NCBI GenBank assembly: GCA_937921995.1
Contig: CAKZVF010000050.1
Location: 1-62,974, forward strand
Reading direction: 5' to 3'
Source of the DNA: an uncultured Pirellulaceae bacterium
GTDB lineage: Bacteria; Planctomycetota; Planctomycetia; Pirellulales; Pirellulaceae
DNA: 62,974 bases
Shown: positions 9,836 to 19,215 of the stretch, in pieces
Layout of the letters: every line of letters begins with the position of its first letter
Numbering within the stretch: the stretch's first letter is position 1
Translations under genes and position numbers: made by a program
The notes under the pieces: model-generated
Told to the model about the DNA's origin: nothing
Database searches by the model: none
Seen by the model: only the letters and a program-made list of their open reading frames with translations

Positions 9836-9864
9836 GGTCAGAGCTTACGTTGGAGGCTGCTGGA

Positions 9865-10992
9865 CTATCGCGGATGCTGGTCGCTGAAGACGGCGCGGTG
9901 GACCGAACCGGAATCATAGAAGTTTCCACCGGCCGGTCGGTTATAGAAGGACCTAACGTTGCCTCGGTAAGGCGTCTGATAGGATTGCTGCCGATTTTGG
10001 TAGCTTGATGCTGACAGACCGCCGGATGCATCAAAGGGCTGAGCCTTGACCGGCGAAGGGGTGGCCGTGGGACGGTCGCGCTGCCCGTATTCGTATTCGT
10101 AAGCGGCGTTGGCTTTTTGGGTGCGCTCAAGGGCCCGTTGGTAAACTCGGCCGGCGACTTCTTGGTACTTTTGAATCACGTGAGGATCAATGTCCAATCG
10201 CTCTGCCATCCGCTGGACGCCGGGACCGTTATTGACGGCCGTTTTGTTCAGCCGTTCGACGAATTTCAGTGACTCGGTGAAGTTGTGGTCGGCGGTCGGA
10301 CCGACGATGGGGCTGATCGTTTTCGCGATGATGCCCGCGGTGCCGTTTTCCAGCTTCAAAAACACATCCAATTGACAGGCCGTTTGCAACGGCTCGCCTG
10401 GACGGTTGGGCGTGATCTCGCCGGTGTTGATTTCGGCCCGGGTGCGCGTGCGGACGATGATGACACATTCACCGCGTAGTTGCCTTCGCAGAACGGGCCC
10501 TTCATAGAGTCCGTCGCCGTAGTAGATGTGCAGGTCGGGGCTGCCGAAGACAAGTTCCATATTGCTGGTCGTGCCGGCACCGTCATTGGTTTTGAGTGTG
10601 AACGGGGCGACACGGCGCGTTTGCATGTGCGTGATACCCATCAATTCCCAGATGCCGACCACGGTCTCGGGGTAGCGGATTAGAAACTGCAGATGTTCAG
10701 GATCAACCGAGATCGCCGTCACTGGCAAACGCCGGTAGAGGCTTGGCTTCTCGAGGACCTCGCTGATTTTTGCTTTGGTTTCGGCGTTGAGTTGTGCGTA
10801 AGGCAGATTTCGGACGACTTCTTTTCGGAGCTGGCGCGAGCTGGTGCCGGTCGCAAGTTCTTGCGCTTCGGCGGCACCGAGGAAGCAGACGCTGCACACA
10901 AATAGCATCGCCAACGTCGTCATGGACGATAGGCCAAAGGTCGAACGCGTTTGCGGTCGCTTGCGAATTTTTATAAGTGAAAGTGTCAGCAT
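9865..10992 (-). CDS. Secreted hypothetical protein, 375 aa
   Basis: The N-terminus has basic residues (KIRKR) followed by a hydrophobic core TTLAMLFVCSVCFLGAAEA, so it is likely exported, with cleavage near residue 43. An internal ATG at 10923 would give a shorter signal peptide. The body (residues 50-300) is a mixed domain found, as far as I recall, only in planctomycetes; no catalytic motif is visible. The C-terminal 75 residues are rich in Gln, Tyr, Ser, Gly and Arg and look disordered. It converges on the CBM9-like gene and probably acts in the periplasm or envelope. Confidence 0.75.
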   Translation of the reverse strand: MLTLSLIKIRKRPQTRSTFGLSSMTTLAMLFVCSVCFLGAAEAQELATGTSSRQLRKEVVRNLPYAQLNAETKAKISEVLEKPSLYRRLPVTAISVDPEHLQFLIRYPETVVGIWELMGITHMQTRRVAPFTLKTNDGAGTTSNMELVFGSPDLHIYYGDGLYEGPVLRRQLRGECVIIVRTRTRAEINTGEITPNRPGEPLQTACQLDVFLKLENGTAGIIAKTISPIVGPTADHNFTESLKFVERLNKTAVNNGPGVQRMAERLDIDPHVIQKYQEVAGRVYQRALERTQKANAAYEYEYGQRDRPTATPSPVKAQPFDASGGLSASSYQNRQQSYQTPYRGNVRSFYNRPAGGNFYDSGSVHRAVFSDQHPR

Positions 10993-11529
10993 ATAGTGGA
11001 CTGATGTGAGATCAGCCTCATATGTAGGAGCCTATCGGCGCCTTAAGATTTAGGGTTTGTAGTAGATATTCGGAATTTCGACCGACGCAAACGAGCGAAA
11101 TCTGAAAGTTCGCGTGTGAAATACGGAAGCCGTTACCCGCTGGTTGCTTAAATCACCTGTTGAAACGACTTACGCTGACAGCATGGTGTGATAGCAACAA
11201 ACGGGATGTTAGAAGGTGGAAGTCAACCTTGCGATGAATGAACTACCTGAAAGGGGAATTCTCATCATGCGCTGGTCAGGTGCTTGCCGTTGTTGGTTTT
11301 TGAAATGAGGCGGTTTAGGTGCCACGGCCGGTCGTTCTAACTGCTGATGTGTCTATGCCCGGAGGTTTTTACGATTCCGCCGCTAAAAATGCGAAGATAC
11401 CTTGAATTGGATTTGAAGGTACAATGGGATTCGAGATCCGCACTCCAGTGAAGGTGTGCCAGTAAGGTCTTAACGTAAAAACCATATTGTGCGGCGAAGA
11501 AGCGCGTTGCCGCTGGGAGTTCACGAGAC
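10993..11529. other. 537-base stretch without a recognised gene
   Basis: No open frame of credible composition and no RNA family is recognised. The segment holds the promoters of the secreted-protein gene on the left and of the antitoxin gene on the right. A GGGAG at about 11514-11518 is a good ribosome binding site for the antitoxin start at 11530. Confidence 0.4.
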
Positions 11530-11745
11530 ATGTCGACCGATAATCGTTCAAGCATTCCAGGAATAGTAAAAGACGGCGTTATCGTACCGCAGACCAAAGA
11601 AGCGTTAGCGGAGGGAACGCGGGTCGAAATTGTTGTGGAACTGAGCGAAGTCCCTGAAGTCCTCAAAGAAGAACTGGCGGCCTGGGATCGTGCCAGCGAT
11701 GAAGCTTGGGCCATGATCGACAAGTGGGAGGCGGAAGATCAGTGA
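11530..11745 (+). CDS. DUF104/AF2212-like antitoxin
   Basis: This 71-residue protein opens with a short beta-rich motif GIVKDGVIVPQTKEALAEGTRVEIVV. That is the hallmark of the small AbrB-like AF2212/DUF104 antitoxin-type family. An acidic helix ending DEAWAMIDKWEAEDQ follows and would be the toxin-wrapping part. Family members usually sit directly upstream of a MazF/PemK or PIN-domain RNase toxin. Here the stop codon overlaps a GTG that begins a MazF-like start which soon breaks down, so this is probably an orphan antitoxin. A GGGAG lies just upstream of the ATG. Confidence 0.85.
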   Translation: MSTDNRSSIPGIVKDGVIVPQTKEALAEGTRVEIVVELSEVPEVLKEELAAWDRASDEAWAMIDKWEAEDQ

Positions 11746-11820
11746 GTGTCGGAGACATCCATTGGGTTGATTTTCCGCAGGCAAACGTCCGGGCGACTAG
11801 GTCGAGGATGCTGCATCCAT
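11742..11820 (+). pseudogene. Remnant of a MazF/PemK-type toxin
   Basis: A GTG at 11742 overlaps the antitoxin stop (GTGA), the usual coupling in such operons. It reads SVGDIHWVDFPQANVRATRSRM, which resembles the conserved MazF/PemK start (GDI.WVDFPPANGRE...). Homology fades after about 20 codons, and the sequence runs into the 3' end of the convergent condensation-like gene, which stops at 11797-11799. More than 80 residues of toxin are missing. The family call rests on a short match, so it is moderately certain. Confidence 0.6.
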
Positions 11821-13266
11821 CGAACGAACTTCGTTCTCAATGGAGGCCAAGAACTCTGCTGCCAACTCTTCGGTCAACACGCGCCGATCGAAGTGGAGTG
11901 ATAGGCGATACCTTTTTTGATGTCGCTGCAGTGTGAAGTTGACGGGCATGTTGGGCCGGATGGGACCGACGAAGTCGAAGTCGATCCATTTGAGTTGCCC
12001 GGACCAGTTGCGTTTGGCAACCTTCTTCAATCGAAAGGGCTCGCCCAAATTCGTGAACACGATCGTCCCACGCGCCGCTGGATTTTCGGCCGCTCGTTTT
12101 AAGCGCCCGGGCAACATCGCCAACAGTCCAATCACCATCAAAAAGATTTTGTCAAACTGCCAACCGACCACGATGTCGATCTCGCGATTGAGAAAATGCA
12201 GAAACGACTTCCGGTTTCGCATTTGATCGGCGCGACGGTCGACTTGCACGATGGTCGCTTTATTGGTCACCGGCAACCTGAGATCAGATTTCGCGCGGTA
12301 GCTGATCGGCAGCACCATCCGAATCCAGTCGGTTGATTTGGAACTGCCATGTTGATCCAGCCACTTCTGGCACGCATTGAACACCGCCGCCATCGCGACC
12401 GAGTTGACTCGCACGTTGTTATGGTCGGCAAAGGATTGGATGTTGGCCGAGTCTTTTTCATTTAGCCAGAGCCCGACGATGCCCGGGAAATTCGTCGTCA
12501 GCATCAGCGCCTTTTGGCTCGGTTCAAAGGGGCGGAACTTTTGCAGCATAAACTTTGCCATGCCAAAGAGCGCGATCGGCTGCTTCCAAAGGTGCCGCAG
12601 ATAATTCCAACCGAAGACGCCGATGCGACCACGCGTTTTAAGCAGTCCGATATCCAGCTTTCTCAATCCATAATCCCATTCACGGCCGCCACACAAATTA
12701 TCGTAGACCTGAAAGAAATCGCTCAGCAGTTGAATTCCCCCGCCACCATCCCCCGCAGCGTGATGGATCCCGGTAAGAATCGTCGTGTGCCCCGCTCCGA
12801 CGTACACCCAAGCTCGTAACCCATGTTCGGCGTTGATGTCGACTTGGGGAACAACGGCGTCAGCAAAGTCCGTTGGCAGCGGCGGCGCGAAAGAATCTTC
12901 GATGACGCACGTTTCTTCATCGCAATAAGTCCACGTCAGCATCCGCTGAAGATCTGCGTCCAGTATTTCGGCGGACGTGTCATCGGAAAGTTCCCACTGC
13001 CCTGCCCTGCCGATCGTTTTCCGGATCAACAGGTGTCGTAGCAACATGCGTTTGGTTGCGTCGCGTGCGATGGATTCATCAATTTCGCCCGCAAACCTCA
13101 TGCGGCAGAAAATCGTGTTGGGATACTCGGCGCTGTCGGCCGCCAAATGGAACTTTTCCATGCTGGTCAGCGCCAGCGGAAACGTAGAATGATCGAAATT
13201 TGAATCGAAGGGTTTCAAAGTTGCAATTTTGATGATAGGAAAGAGGCGCTGACAAACCAACCGCAC
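11797..13266 (-). CDS. Stand-alone condensation-domain-like acyltransferase
   Basis: This 489-residue protein carries IHHAAGDGGG near residue 170, an HHxxxDG motif. That is the catalytic signature of the chloramphenicol acetyltransferase-like fold shared by NRPS condensation domains, wax ester synthase/DGAT enzymes and related acyltransferases. The C-terminal half has FTNLGEPF followed by DFVGPIRPNMPVNFTL, also typical of that fold. There is no carrier or adenylation domain nearby, so it is not an NRPS module. Its acyl donor and acceptor are unknown. The frame opens at a GTG; an ATG at 13161 (MEKFHLAADSAEYPN) would cut into the conserved start, so the longer form is preferred. Confidence 0.8.
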   Translation of the reverse strand: MRLVCQRLFPIIKIATLKPFDSNFDHSTFPLALTSMEKFHLAADSAEYPNTIFCRMRFAGEIDESIARDATKRMLLRHLLIRKTIGRAGQWELSDDTSAEILDADLQRMLTWTYCDEETCVIEDSFAPPLPTDFADAVVPQVDINAEHGLRAWVYVGAGHTTILTGIHHAAGDGGGGIQLLSDFFQVYDNLCGGREWDYGLRKLDIGLLKTRGRIGVFGWNYLRHLWKQPIALFGMAKFMLQKFRPFEPSQKALMLTTNFPGIVGLWLNEKDSANIQSFADHNNVRVNSVAMAAVFNACQKWLDQHGSSKSTDWIRMVLPISYRAKSDLRLPVTNKATIVQVDRRADQMRNRKSFLHFLNREIDIVVGWQFDKIFLMVIGLLAMLPGRLKRAAENPAARGTIVFTNLGEPFRLKKVAKRNWSGQLKWIDFDFVGPIRPNMPVNFTLQRHQKRYRLSLHFDRRVLTEELAAEFLASIENEVRSMDAASST

Positions 13267-13296
13267 CCTCTCAAGTATAGCCGCGAGTCATCTTCT

Positions 13297-14847
13297 ATGC
13301 CTGCACGCTCCACATTGTTGTTCCGATTATTTGTGCTAACGCTACTGTTGGCCGGGTGTCAACGGAATTCGGTCGCCCAACGCACCGCTGCCGATCCTGT
13401 TGCCAAGGGTACGGCAGTGACCGTGTCGGTTAGGCTCAGCCCTGACGTTGCCGATGAGCCGCTTACGGGAAGGTTGTTTGTATTGTTTTCCAAACGCCAG
13501 CGGTCTCCGATCAAAGGTCCTAATTGGTTCTCGCCTGAGCCGTTTGGTGGGATGGATGTTAAGAATTGGGAGCCGGGCCAGACCTTGACACTGCCGGCGG
13601 ACGTGCAGGCGTATCCGGGGCCGCTGAGCCAAATGGCGGCGGGGAAGTATTATGTGCAGGCCGTCCTCAGGCTGAATCCAGATTTCGCCCACTATAAAAA
13701 CGGGCCGGGGAACCCTTATTCGGTTTCCGAAGTTGTGAAAATCGAAAGCGGCAATACAAACTCGATCGAGCTCAACCTGGTCCTGGACGTCGATCCGCCA
13801 CCGGTTAACCTTGCTCCGACAGCAAAAATTGTTTCCCGTCGTAGCGCGTTGCTGTCAGACTTTCACGACCGCGACGTCACTGACCGAGCACTCGTGCTTT
13901 TGCCACCGGGCTACGAGGATCAGCCGGAAAAGAAGTACCCGGTCTACTATGAGATTACAGGTTTTGGACCCACGATCGAGGATCTGTTGGAGCAGCACCA
14001 AGAGAGTAAAATTGGAGCAGGCGACGTGAAATTTATTCACGTGTTTTTGACGGGGCAATCCCAATGGGGCCACCATGTTTACGCCAATAGTGCCGCCAAC
14101 GGACCGCGCGGTGATGCTTTGGTCAAAGAAATGATTCCCGCGATTGAAAAGCAATTTCGTGCGATCGCTCAGCCCTACGCGCGGCTGCTGGGCGGTCACA
14201 GCAGCGGTGGTTGGTCCAGTCTTTGGTTGCAGACGCACTATCCAAAGTTCTTCGGCGGTGTGTGGAGCACGTCCCCTGACCCGGTCGACTTCCGCGATTG
14301 GCAGGGCACCAATCTGTATGAACCCAGCGCGAATATTTTTACTGACGCTGCCGGCAAACGTCGACCCTTGGCGATCGTCAATGGGGAACCGGTGATCTGG
14401 TACAACGAATTTTCAAAGATGGACGATGTGCTCGAACGCGGCGGGCAACTGCGCAGCTTCGAAGCCGTTTTCAGCCCGCTTGGCGATGACGGTTTGCCCG
14501 CAAAATGTTGGAACCGTGACACCGGCGAGGTCGATCCGGCGATCGTCCAGCATTGGAAACGGTACGACATCAGCGACCACCTGCAGACGAATTGGGACCG
14601 GCTCAAGGATGATCTGGCCGGTAAGCTTCACATCTACACCGGCAGCGCCGACACGTTTGTGCTGACCAAAGCGGTCGAGTTACTGAAGCAACGGCTGGAG
14701 GACTTGGGCAGCGACGCCGAAGTCGAAATAATCGAGGGCCGTAATCACTTCGATATGTTCGCATCCGGGCTGGATAAACGCATTTACGAGGCGATGGCCG
14801 AAAAATTTAGCCCAGCTGCAAAGGGCGATGGTTCCACGGCGCGTTGA
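13297..14847 (+). CDS. Secreted lipoprotein, esterase/peptidase fold (EstA/D-like)
   Basis: The protein starts with a lipoprotein signal, LFRLFVLTLLLAGCQRN, whose LAGC lipobox makes Cys21 the likely acylated residue. Residues 40-170 look like an immunoglobulin-like or beta domain. The C-terminal part is an alpha/beta hydrolase of the Esterase_D type: RLLGGHSSGGWSS (near residue 300) holds the nucleophile Ser, and IEGRNHFDMF near residue 492 gives a likely catalytic His. The substrate is unknown. It is divergent from the condensation-like gene, with only 30 bases between starts, so the two promoters overlap. Confidence 0.85.
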   Translation: MPARSTLLFRLFVLTLLLAGCQRNSVAQRTAADPVAKGTAVTVSVRLSPDVADEPLTGRLFVLFSKRQRSPIKGPNWFSPEPFGGMDVKNWEPGQTLTLPADVQAYPGPLSQMAAGKYYVQAVLRLNPDFAHYKNGPGNPYSVSEVVKIESGNTNSIELNLVLDVDPPPVNLAPTAKIVSRRSALLSDFHDRDVTDRALVLLPPGYEDQPEKKYPVYYEITGFGPTIEDLLEQHQESKIGAGDVKFIHVFLTGQSQWGHHVYANSAANGPRGDALVKEMIPAIEKQFRAIAQPYARLLGGHSSGGWSSLWLQTHYPKFFGGVWSTSPDPVDFRDWQGTNLYEPSANIFTDAAGKRRPLAIVNGEPVIWYNEFSKMDDVLERGGQLRSFEAVFSPLGDDGLPAKCWNRDTGEVDPAIVQHWKRYDISDHLQTNWDRLKDDLAGKLHIYTGSADTFVLTKAVELLKQRLEDLGSDAEVEIIEGRNHFDMFASGLDKRIYEAMAEKFSPAAKGDGSTAR

Positions 14848-14889
14848 GTCGTCTATAATCTGGGCGATAGTTTTGTGCTCGATTAATTC

Positions 14890-16266
14890 ATGTCCCCATC
14901 CGTTTTAAAGCCACGACCCATGAGCGAACAACCGGTTCACGTCAACAAAATTTCTTGGCAAGCATTGTGTCCTTGGACGATCATATTCAAGTCGCTTTCG
15001 GCGGCGACTAGCATGCCTGTGCTGATCCTGGCGTTGTTGGGCTTGGTTGCGATGCCGATGGGGTGGATTGTTGCGGAAACGATTTTCGTCGATCAGGGGC
15101 TCGCTGGTGATCAGCGGATGGCAGAGATCATTCAGTACAATCGCAACCCGCACAAACGGGTCTTTTTAGCCACTGATGACGAAGCGAATTCCATCAACAT
15201 TTTGGGGGCGCGGTTAAGCGGGCCTCGGATGGTGTTCACGCAAATCGTCGAACCCTTCACACATCTGTTTTCGATTCCGCAGTACCACGTCGTGACTGCT
15301 GGAGGGACCGAGACCACCAGTCGATGGTCGTTCCGAGCGTTTTTGTATCTGTTGACCGGGTGTGTCAGTACGTTATTGATTTGGTCATTTATTGGCGTCG
15401 CGATCTGCCGAGTCGCTTTGCTGAAGATGACGCGCAATGAACCGATGAGCCTTGATGAAGCGTTTGAGTTCGCTTTGGAAAAATCAACCGCTGCGATTGG
15501 TGCCGTTGGTATTCCTTTGTTGGCGGTGGCCGCGATGTGTGTGCCCGCTTTTTTTCTTGGTCTGGTGATGGGATTTGACTTGGGCGTGCTATTGGTGGGG
15601 CTGCTGTGGTTTGTCGTGTTAGCGCTGGCCGCGGCGATGGCGATTTTATTGGCGGGGCTGATGTTCGGATGGCCTTTGATGGTGGCCAGTGTGGCGTGCG
15701 AGGGACAAAATAACTTTGATGCGATGACGCGCGCCTACGCGTACACGTTTCAGCGTCCTCTGAACTACGCCCTGTATCTGTTGATCGCGATGGTGTTCGG
15801 TGGATTCTGTTGGTTGGTTATTGCAAACCTCACCGATGGCGTTTTGAACCTTGGGTATTGGTCGACCTCTTTTGGGACCGCTTTGGTTAGTGGCGATGAT
15901 AGCCGCATGGACGTCGTCCGTAGCTTGACGGCTCCCACCACCGTTGACGAAAAAGGAAACGTTATTGCGGCGGATCCTTCGACGTCGTTGTACGCAGGGC
16001 AAGCATTGATTCGCGGATGGTCGTGGTTGGCCCGCAGTGTTTCGGCGGCTTTCATTTATGGCTTGTTCTGGTGTATGGCCAGCGCGATTTACTTGCTGCT
16101 GCGAAAGGACGTGGACGACACCGAGATGGATGAAGTTTCGGTCGTCAATCAGCAACGGACTTATGAACTTCCTCCGCTGAAAACCGATGAAAACGGAATC
16201 CCACAAGTCCAAACACCGACGCCCAAGGAAGAAGCTAACGAAGAAGACTCTGAGGCGAAAGAATAA
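14890..16266 (+). CDS. Multi-pass membrane protein of unknown function
   Basis: A 458-residue protein with about five to six hydrophobic segments: residues 37-60, about 150-172, about 195-250 (a long double segment), 300-320 and a last one near 385-405. The C-terminal 50 residues are charged (PKEEANEEDSEAKE) and probably cytoplasmic. An in-frame ATG at 14920 (MSEQPVHVNK) is an alternative start. It precedes the nucleoside transporter by 119 bases on the same strand and could be co-transcribed with it, but it matches no transporter family I know. Confidence 0.75.
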   Translation: MSPSVLKPRPMSEQPVHVNKISWQALCPWTIIFKSLSAATSMPVLILALLGLVAMPMGWIVAETIFVDQGLAGDQRMAEIIQYNRNPHKRVFLATDDEANSINILGARLSGPRMVFTQIVEPFTHLFSIPQYHVVTAGGTETTSRWSFRAFLYLLTGCVSTLLIWSFIGVAICRVALLKMTRNEPMSLDEAFEFALEKSTAAIGAVGIPLLAVAAMCVPAFFLGLVMGFDLGVLLVGLLWFVVLALAAAMAILLAGLMFGWPLMVASVACEGQNNFDAMTRAYAYTFQRPLNYALYLLIAMVFGGFCWLVIANLTDGVLNLGYWSTSFGTALVSGDDSRMDVVRSLTAPTTVDEKGNVIAADPSTSLYAGQALIRGWSWLARSVSAAFIYGLFWCMASAIYLLLRKDVDDTEMDEVSVVNQQRTYELPPLKTDENGIPQVQTPTPKEEANEEDSEAKE

Positions 16267-16385
16267 AGAACGCGGATAAGCCGGAGAAGACCTAGAACAT
16301 CTTTGGCCGCTGGATCCGTTTTAGGTTTGGCATCGGAAGGACGCTTTGCCTTGTCCATTACTCCACGAAGGAAAGAGCACTCACG

Positions 16386-17735
16386 ATGAGCGAACTGAAT
16401 TTGATCAGCCTGCTGGGGTTGGCGGTAATGATTGTGATCGCTTGGAGCTTGAGCTCTTACCGGCGGCAGGTCAACTGGCGGTTGGTTGGGATCGGCGTGC
16501 TGTTGCAGTTTCTGTTGGCGGCCGTTTTGTTTCAGTCGCAAAACTGGACCTTTGGTGGGCAATTTGAAAACGGTATTTTATTTGCTGCGGTCGATGGATT
16601 CTTCAAGGCGATTTTATTTTATGTCTCCGAAGGATCGGGGTTCATGTTTGGGATCAATGGGCTGGGCGCCAACGATCCGACCAATCCGAAATCACTGCTG
16701 CAGACATTTGCTTTCGGTGTGCTGCCGACGGTGGTTTTCTTCGCGGCATTGATGTCGATTTTGTATCACTTGGGTGTGATGCAGATTCTGATCCGAGCTA
16801 TGGCGTGGGTGATGCGAAAGACGCTGGGAACGACGGGCCCTGAAAGTCTGGCCGCGGCGGCCAATGTCTTGGTCGGGCATACCGAGGCACCCTTGGTGAT
16901 TAAGCCCTACGTGGCCAAGATGACGCGCAGTGAGTTGAACGCGCTGATGGTGGGTGGATTTGCGACCATCAGCGGAAGTCTGATGGCGATTTTTGTCAAT
17001 CAGGGCGTCAGCGCCGGACACATTTTATCGGCCTCGATCATTTCGGCCCCGGCGGCGTTGGTGATCGCCAAAATTTTACAGCCTGAAACCGAAACGCCTG
17101 TCGACGTCGTTGCTTCGGAACAGGAAATGGAGAAAACAGCAACCAACGTGATTGAGGCGGCCGCTATTGGAGCCAGTGACGGGATGAAATTGGCGATCAA
17201 TATCGCGGCGATGCTGATTGCGTTTCTTGCACTGATTGCGATGTTTGATGCGCTTCTTGGAGCCGCCGGTGAAGGCGTTCAATGGATCGTCAATTCGGCC
17301 GGTTCGGAGGTTGACCTGCAGTGGTCGTTGAGCGGTTTGTTTGGCATCGTGTTTTATCCATTAGCGTGGCTGATGGGGATTGAAGCGGCCGACTGTGGTG
17401 TGTCGGGCGATCTGCTGGGAAAGAAGATGGTCGTCAACGAGTTCGTGGCCTACTACGAAATGTCACAGGTCGACGTGCGAGAGGCTGCGTCGGCGGCGAC
17501 TGAAGTAACCGGGGGAGCGTCTTTATCAGATCGCAGTAAAACGATTTTGACTTACGCGCTGTGCGGGTTCTCGAACTTCGGCGCGATCGGAATTCAAATC
17601 GGTGGCATCGGCCCGTTGGCTCCAGAACGACGTGGCGAGTTAGCTCAGCTGGGTCTGCGAGCCATGTTCGGCGGAATGTTGGCATGCTGCATGACGGCGT
17701 GCATGGCCGGAATCATGTATGGGGTCTTGAAGTAA
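16386..17735 (+). CDS. nupC: Concentrative nucleoside transporter (CNT/NupC family)
   Basis: This 449-residue inner-membrane protein imports nucleosides driven by a Na+ or H+ gradient. Family features seen are the early GFxxAxxxFVxEGxxFMFG-like stretch (FFKAILFYVSEGSGFMFG), the GTTGPESLAAAANVLVGHTEAPLVIKPY segment holding the substrate-binding Gly-Gln/Thr-Glu region, and the C-terminal SNFGAIGIQIGGIGPLAPERR signature. Length and about ten hydrophobic segments are normal. An AAGGAAAG lies shortly before the ATG. Which nucleosides or ions are used cannot be told from sequence. Confidence 0.92.
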   Translation: MSELNLISLLGLAVMIVIAWSLSSYRRQVNWRLVGIGVLLQFLLAAVLFQSQNWTFGGQFENGILFAAVDGFFKAILFYVSEGSGFMFGINGLGANDPTNPKSLLQTFAFGVLPTVVFFAALMSILYHLGVMQILIRAMAWVMRKTLGTTGPESLAAAANVLVGHTEAPLVIKPYVAKMTRSELNALMVGGFATISGSLMAIFVNQGVSAGHILSASIISAPAALVIAKILQPETETPVDVVASEQEMEKTATNVIEAAAIGASDGMKLAINIAAMLIAFLALIAMFDALLGAAGEGVQWIVNSAGSEVDLQWSLSGLFGIVFYPLAWLMGIEAADCGVSGDLLGKKMVVNEFVAYYEMSQVDVREAASAATEVTGGASLSDRSKTILTYALCGFSNFGAIGIQIGGIGPLAPERRGELAQLGLRAMFGGMLACCMTACMAGIMYGVLK

Positions 17736-17926
17736 TACTCTTTCCGCTCGGTGGAATTGTTTTTGTGGAGCTAAGAGAGGCCGAATGTGAAGAACAAAGT
17801 AGCCTGATCCCTTGTTACTTGTTTTTGCCTAGAAGATAACTCTTCGTCGCCGGACACGATTCAGACTTTAGCGACAAAGCGAAAGCAATTCGTTGTGAAT
17901 GCAAAAGGATTGGGTGAGATCTTCAA

Positions 17927-18286
17927 ATGAATTCGGATGATCATCTTTTAGAAACGGTAATCGATACGGTCTCTCGGTGCCAAACGTCTGTTTTCGTTTT
18001 AGCGGATCCCGAACTTGCGTATAACATTTTCGAACAATTCGACTCTGGTACACCTTACCTTACCAAGGCATGGTTGAGCGAGTTATTGGAGTGTAACGCG
18101 ATTGACGATCCTTGTTTTTTTGTAGGGCTCGCAATTGGATCTGCGTGGCGAAAACTTATAACTCCTCAAGACTGGTCTATTAGTGAAACACGTAATTCAC
18201 CAGCATTAAGAGAAATAGCGACTCTTTGCGATTGGTTTCTTCTGCATCAACAACGCTGGGAGGGTCAAAACAAAGGTGCTAAGTAA
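17927..18286 (+). CDS. Small hypothetical protein, 119 aa
   Basis: An intact ATG-initiated frame with an AT-richer composition than the flanking genes. The protein is soluble, acidic, Cys- and Trp-containing and mostly helical, with no motif recognised. It lies at the left edge of the AT-rich stretch that also holds the AbiE-like pair and is transcribed towards that pair. It may be cargo of the same transferred segment or a chance frame; codon use supports a gene only moderately. Confidence 0.55.
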   Translation: MNSDDHLLETVIDTVSRCQTSVFVLADPELAYNIFEQFDSGTPYLTKAWLSELLECNAIDDPCFFVGLAIGSAWRKLITPQDWSISETRNSPALREIATLCDWFLLHQQRWEGQNKGAK

Positions 18287-18424
18287 CGCTATTTAATTCG
18301 GACAAGAATAGGGTGCCAGGAGCCAAAACCGAAACTGACTAAGCGGACGAGAAAAGGTGCCGCGGACCGTTTCCAGATTCTGCCTCATCATGATTTGACT
18401 CCATCAATAAACGGGGCAATGTAC

Positions 18425-19207
18425 CTAACGGTCAATTGCCTCAAAAAGTGCCTGCGCATTTTGGAATGCTGCCTGCTGAGCTTGTTCACGGTTTCCACCA
18501 TTTTCTTCATTGACCAAAGCCGCATCTACGGGACCGACAGAATCGAGGGTGTTGAATTTGTTTTGTAGAATTTCCAATGCGTTTGCCCCCAGGCCTTCAC
18601 TTACGATTGGTTTCAACTTAGCAGCGAGCATTCCAATGGAAGGCTGGTAGTTGTCAAGAATAAACGCGATGTCATACGCGTCCTTTGCCTTGGATCGCTC
18701 ATCAAGGGCAAACGCCTTAATCAACAAGAACGCTTCAGGTGTAACGATCTTTGCCGTCACCGCATTTTCTGCTCCGTTGGGCATTTTCCCTTCGATGGTG
18801 ATCTCCGCACTATGCTCAAATGCAAGGTCGACACCTCTAAGGGAATTGATCTCGATTTCATTCACAACAATAGCGCGAGTCTTGGCACCTCCAGTTACGT
18901 ATTGCCCACTAATCAAATCGACTTTGACGAATTCTTGTGCGTCCGGGACCTGGCGAAGAAAATGGGTTGGTCCAGTTTTATGTTGGTAATCGCTGTCACA
19001 AAGCCTTTTTAGGATTGAGCTATATACATTTTCACCAAGTGCTTGGGGACCGATGGCCAAGTCTACATCCAATGAGCCGATGTGGTTTTTGTCTGGATAA
19101 ATCAAGTCGGGAACCCAGCCGCCGACAATCACGATGTCTTCTTTAAATGCGCCCAGGACGTTGATAACTTCGATTAACACGGCTCGCGCCGCTGCTTGTT
19201 GATTCAT
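18425..19207 (-). CDS. AbiEii-like nucleotidyltransferase (toxin-type)
   Basis: The protein has 260 residues. The N-terminal third carries VIVGGWVPDLIYPDK and then IGSLDVDLAI (residues about 27-55). This is the GG..x(n)GS.D.D core of the nucleotidyltransferase fold, with two metal-binding Asp residues. A later ALDERSKAKDAYDIAFIL matches the K.kD..Dl helix typical of AbiEii/MNT toxins. In type IV toxin-antitoxin or abortive-infection pairs, the AbiEii enzyme transfers nucleotides to a cellular target (tRNA in known cases) and AbiEi represses the operon. Here it begins 8 bases after the upstream AbiEi-like gene. Confidence 0.82.
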   Translation of the reverse strand: MNQQAAARAVLIEVINVLGAFKEDIVIVGGWVPDLIYPDKNHIGSLDVDLAIGPQALGENVYSSILKRLCDSDYQHKTGPTHFLRQVPDAQEFVKVDLISGQYVTGGAKTRAIVVNEIEINSLRGVDLAFEHSAEITIEGKMPNGAENAVTAKIVTPEAFLLIKAFALDERSKAKDAYDIAFILDNYQPSIGMLAAKLKPIVSEGLGANALEILQNKFNTLDSVGPVDAALVNEENGGNREQAQQAAFQNAQALFEAIDR

Positions 19208-19215
19208 CTGATTGC

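Noticed and set aside
11041..11340. Possible group II intron or structured RNA in the 537-base gap
   Set aside because: Some phrases resemble intron leader text, but no domain V, exon-binding site or consistent fold could be traced by eye.
18300..18424. Possible transposon end between the small hypothetical gene and the AbiE-like pair
   Set aside because: Two GGTGCC words were noticed but no inverted terminal repeat, transposase or target duplication is visible.
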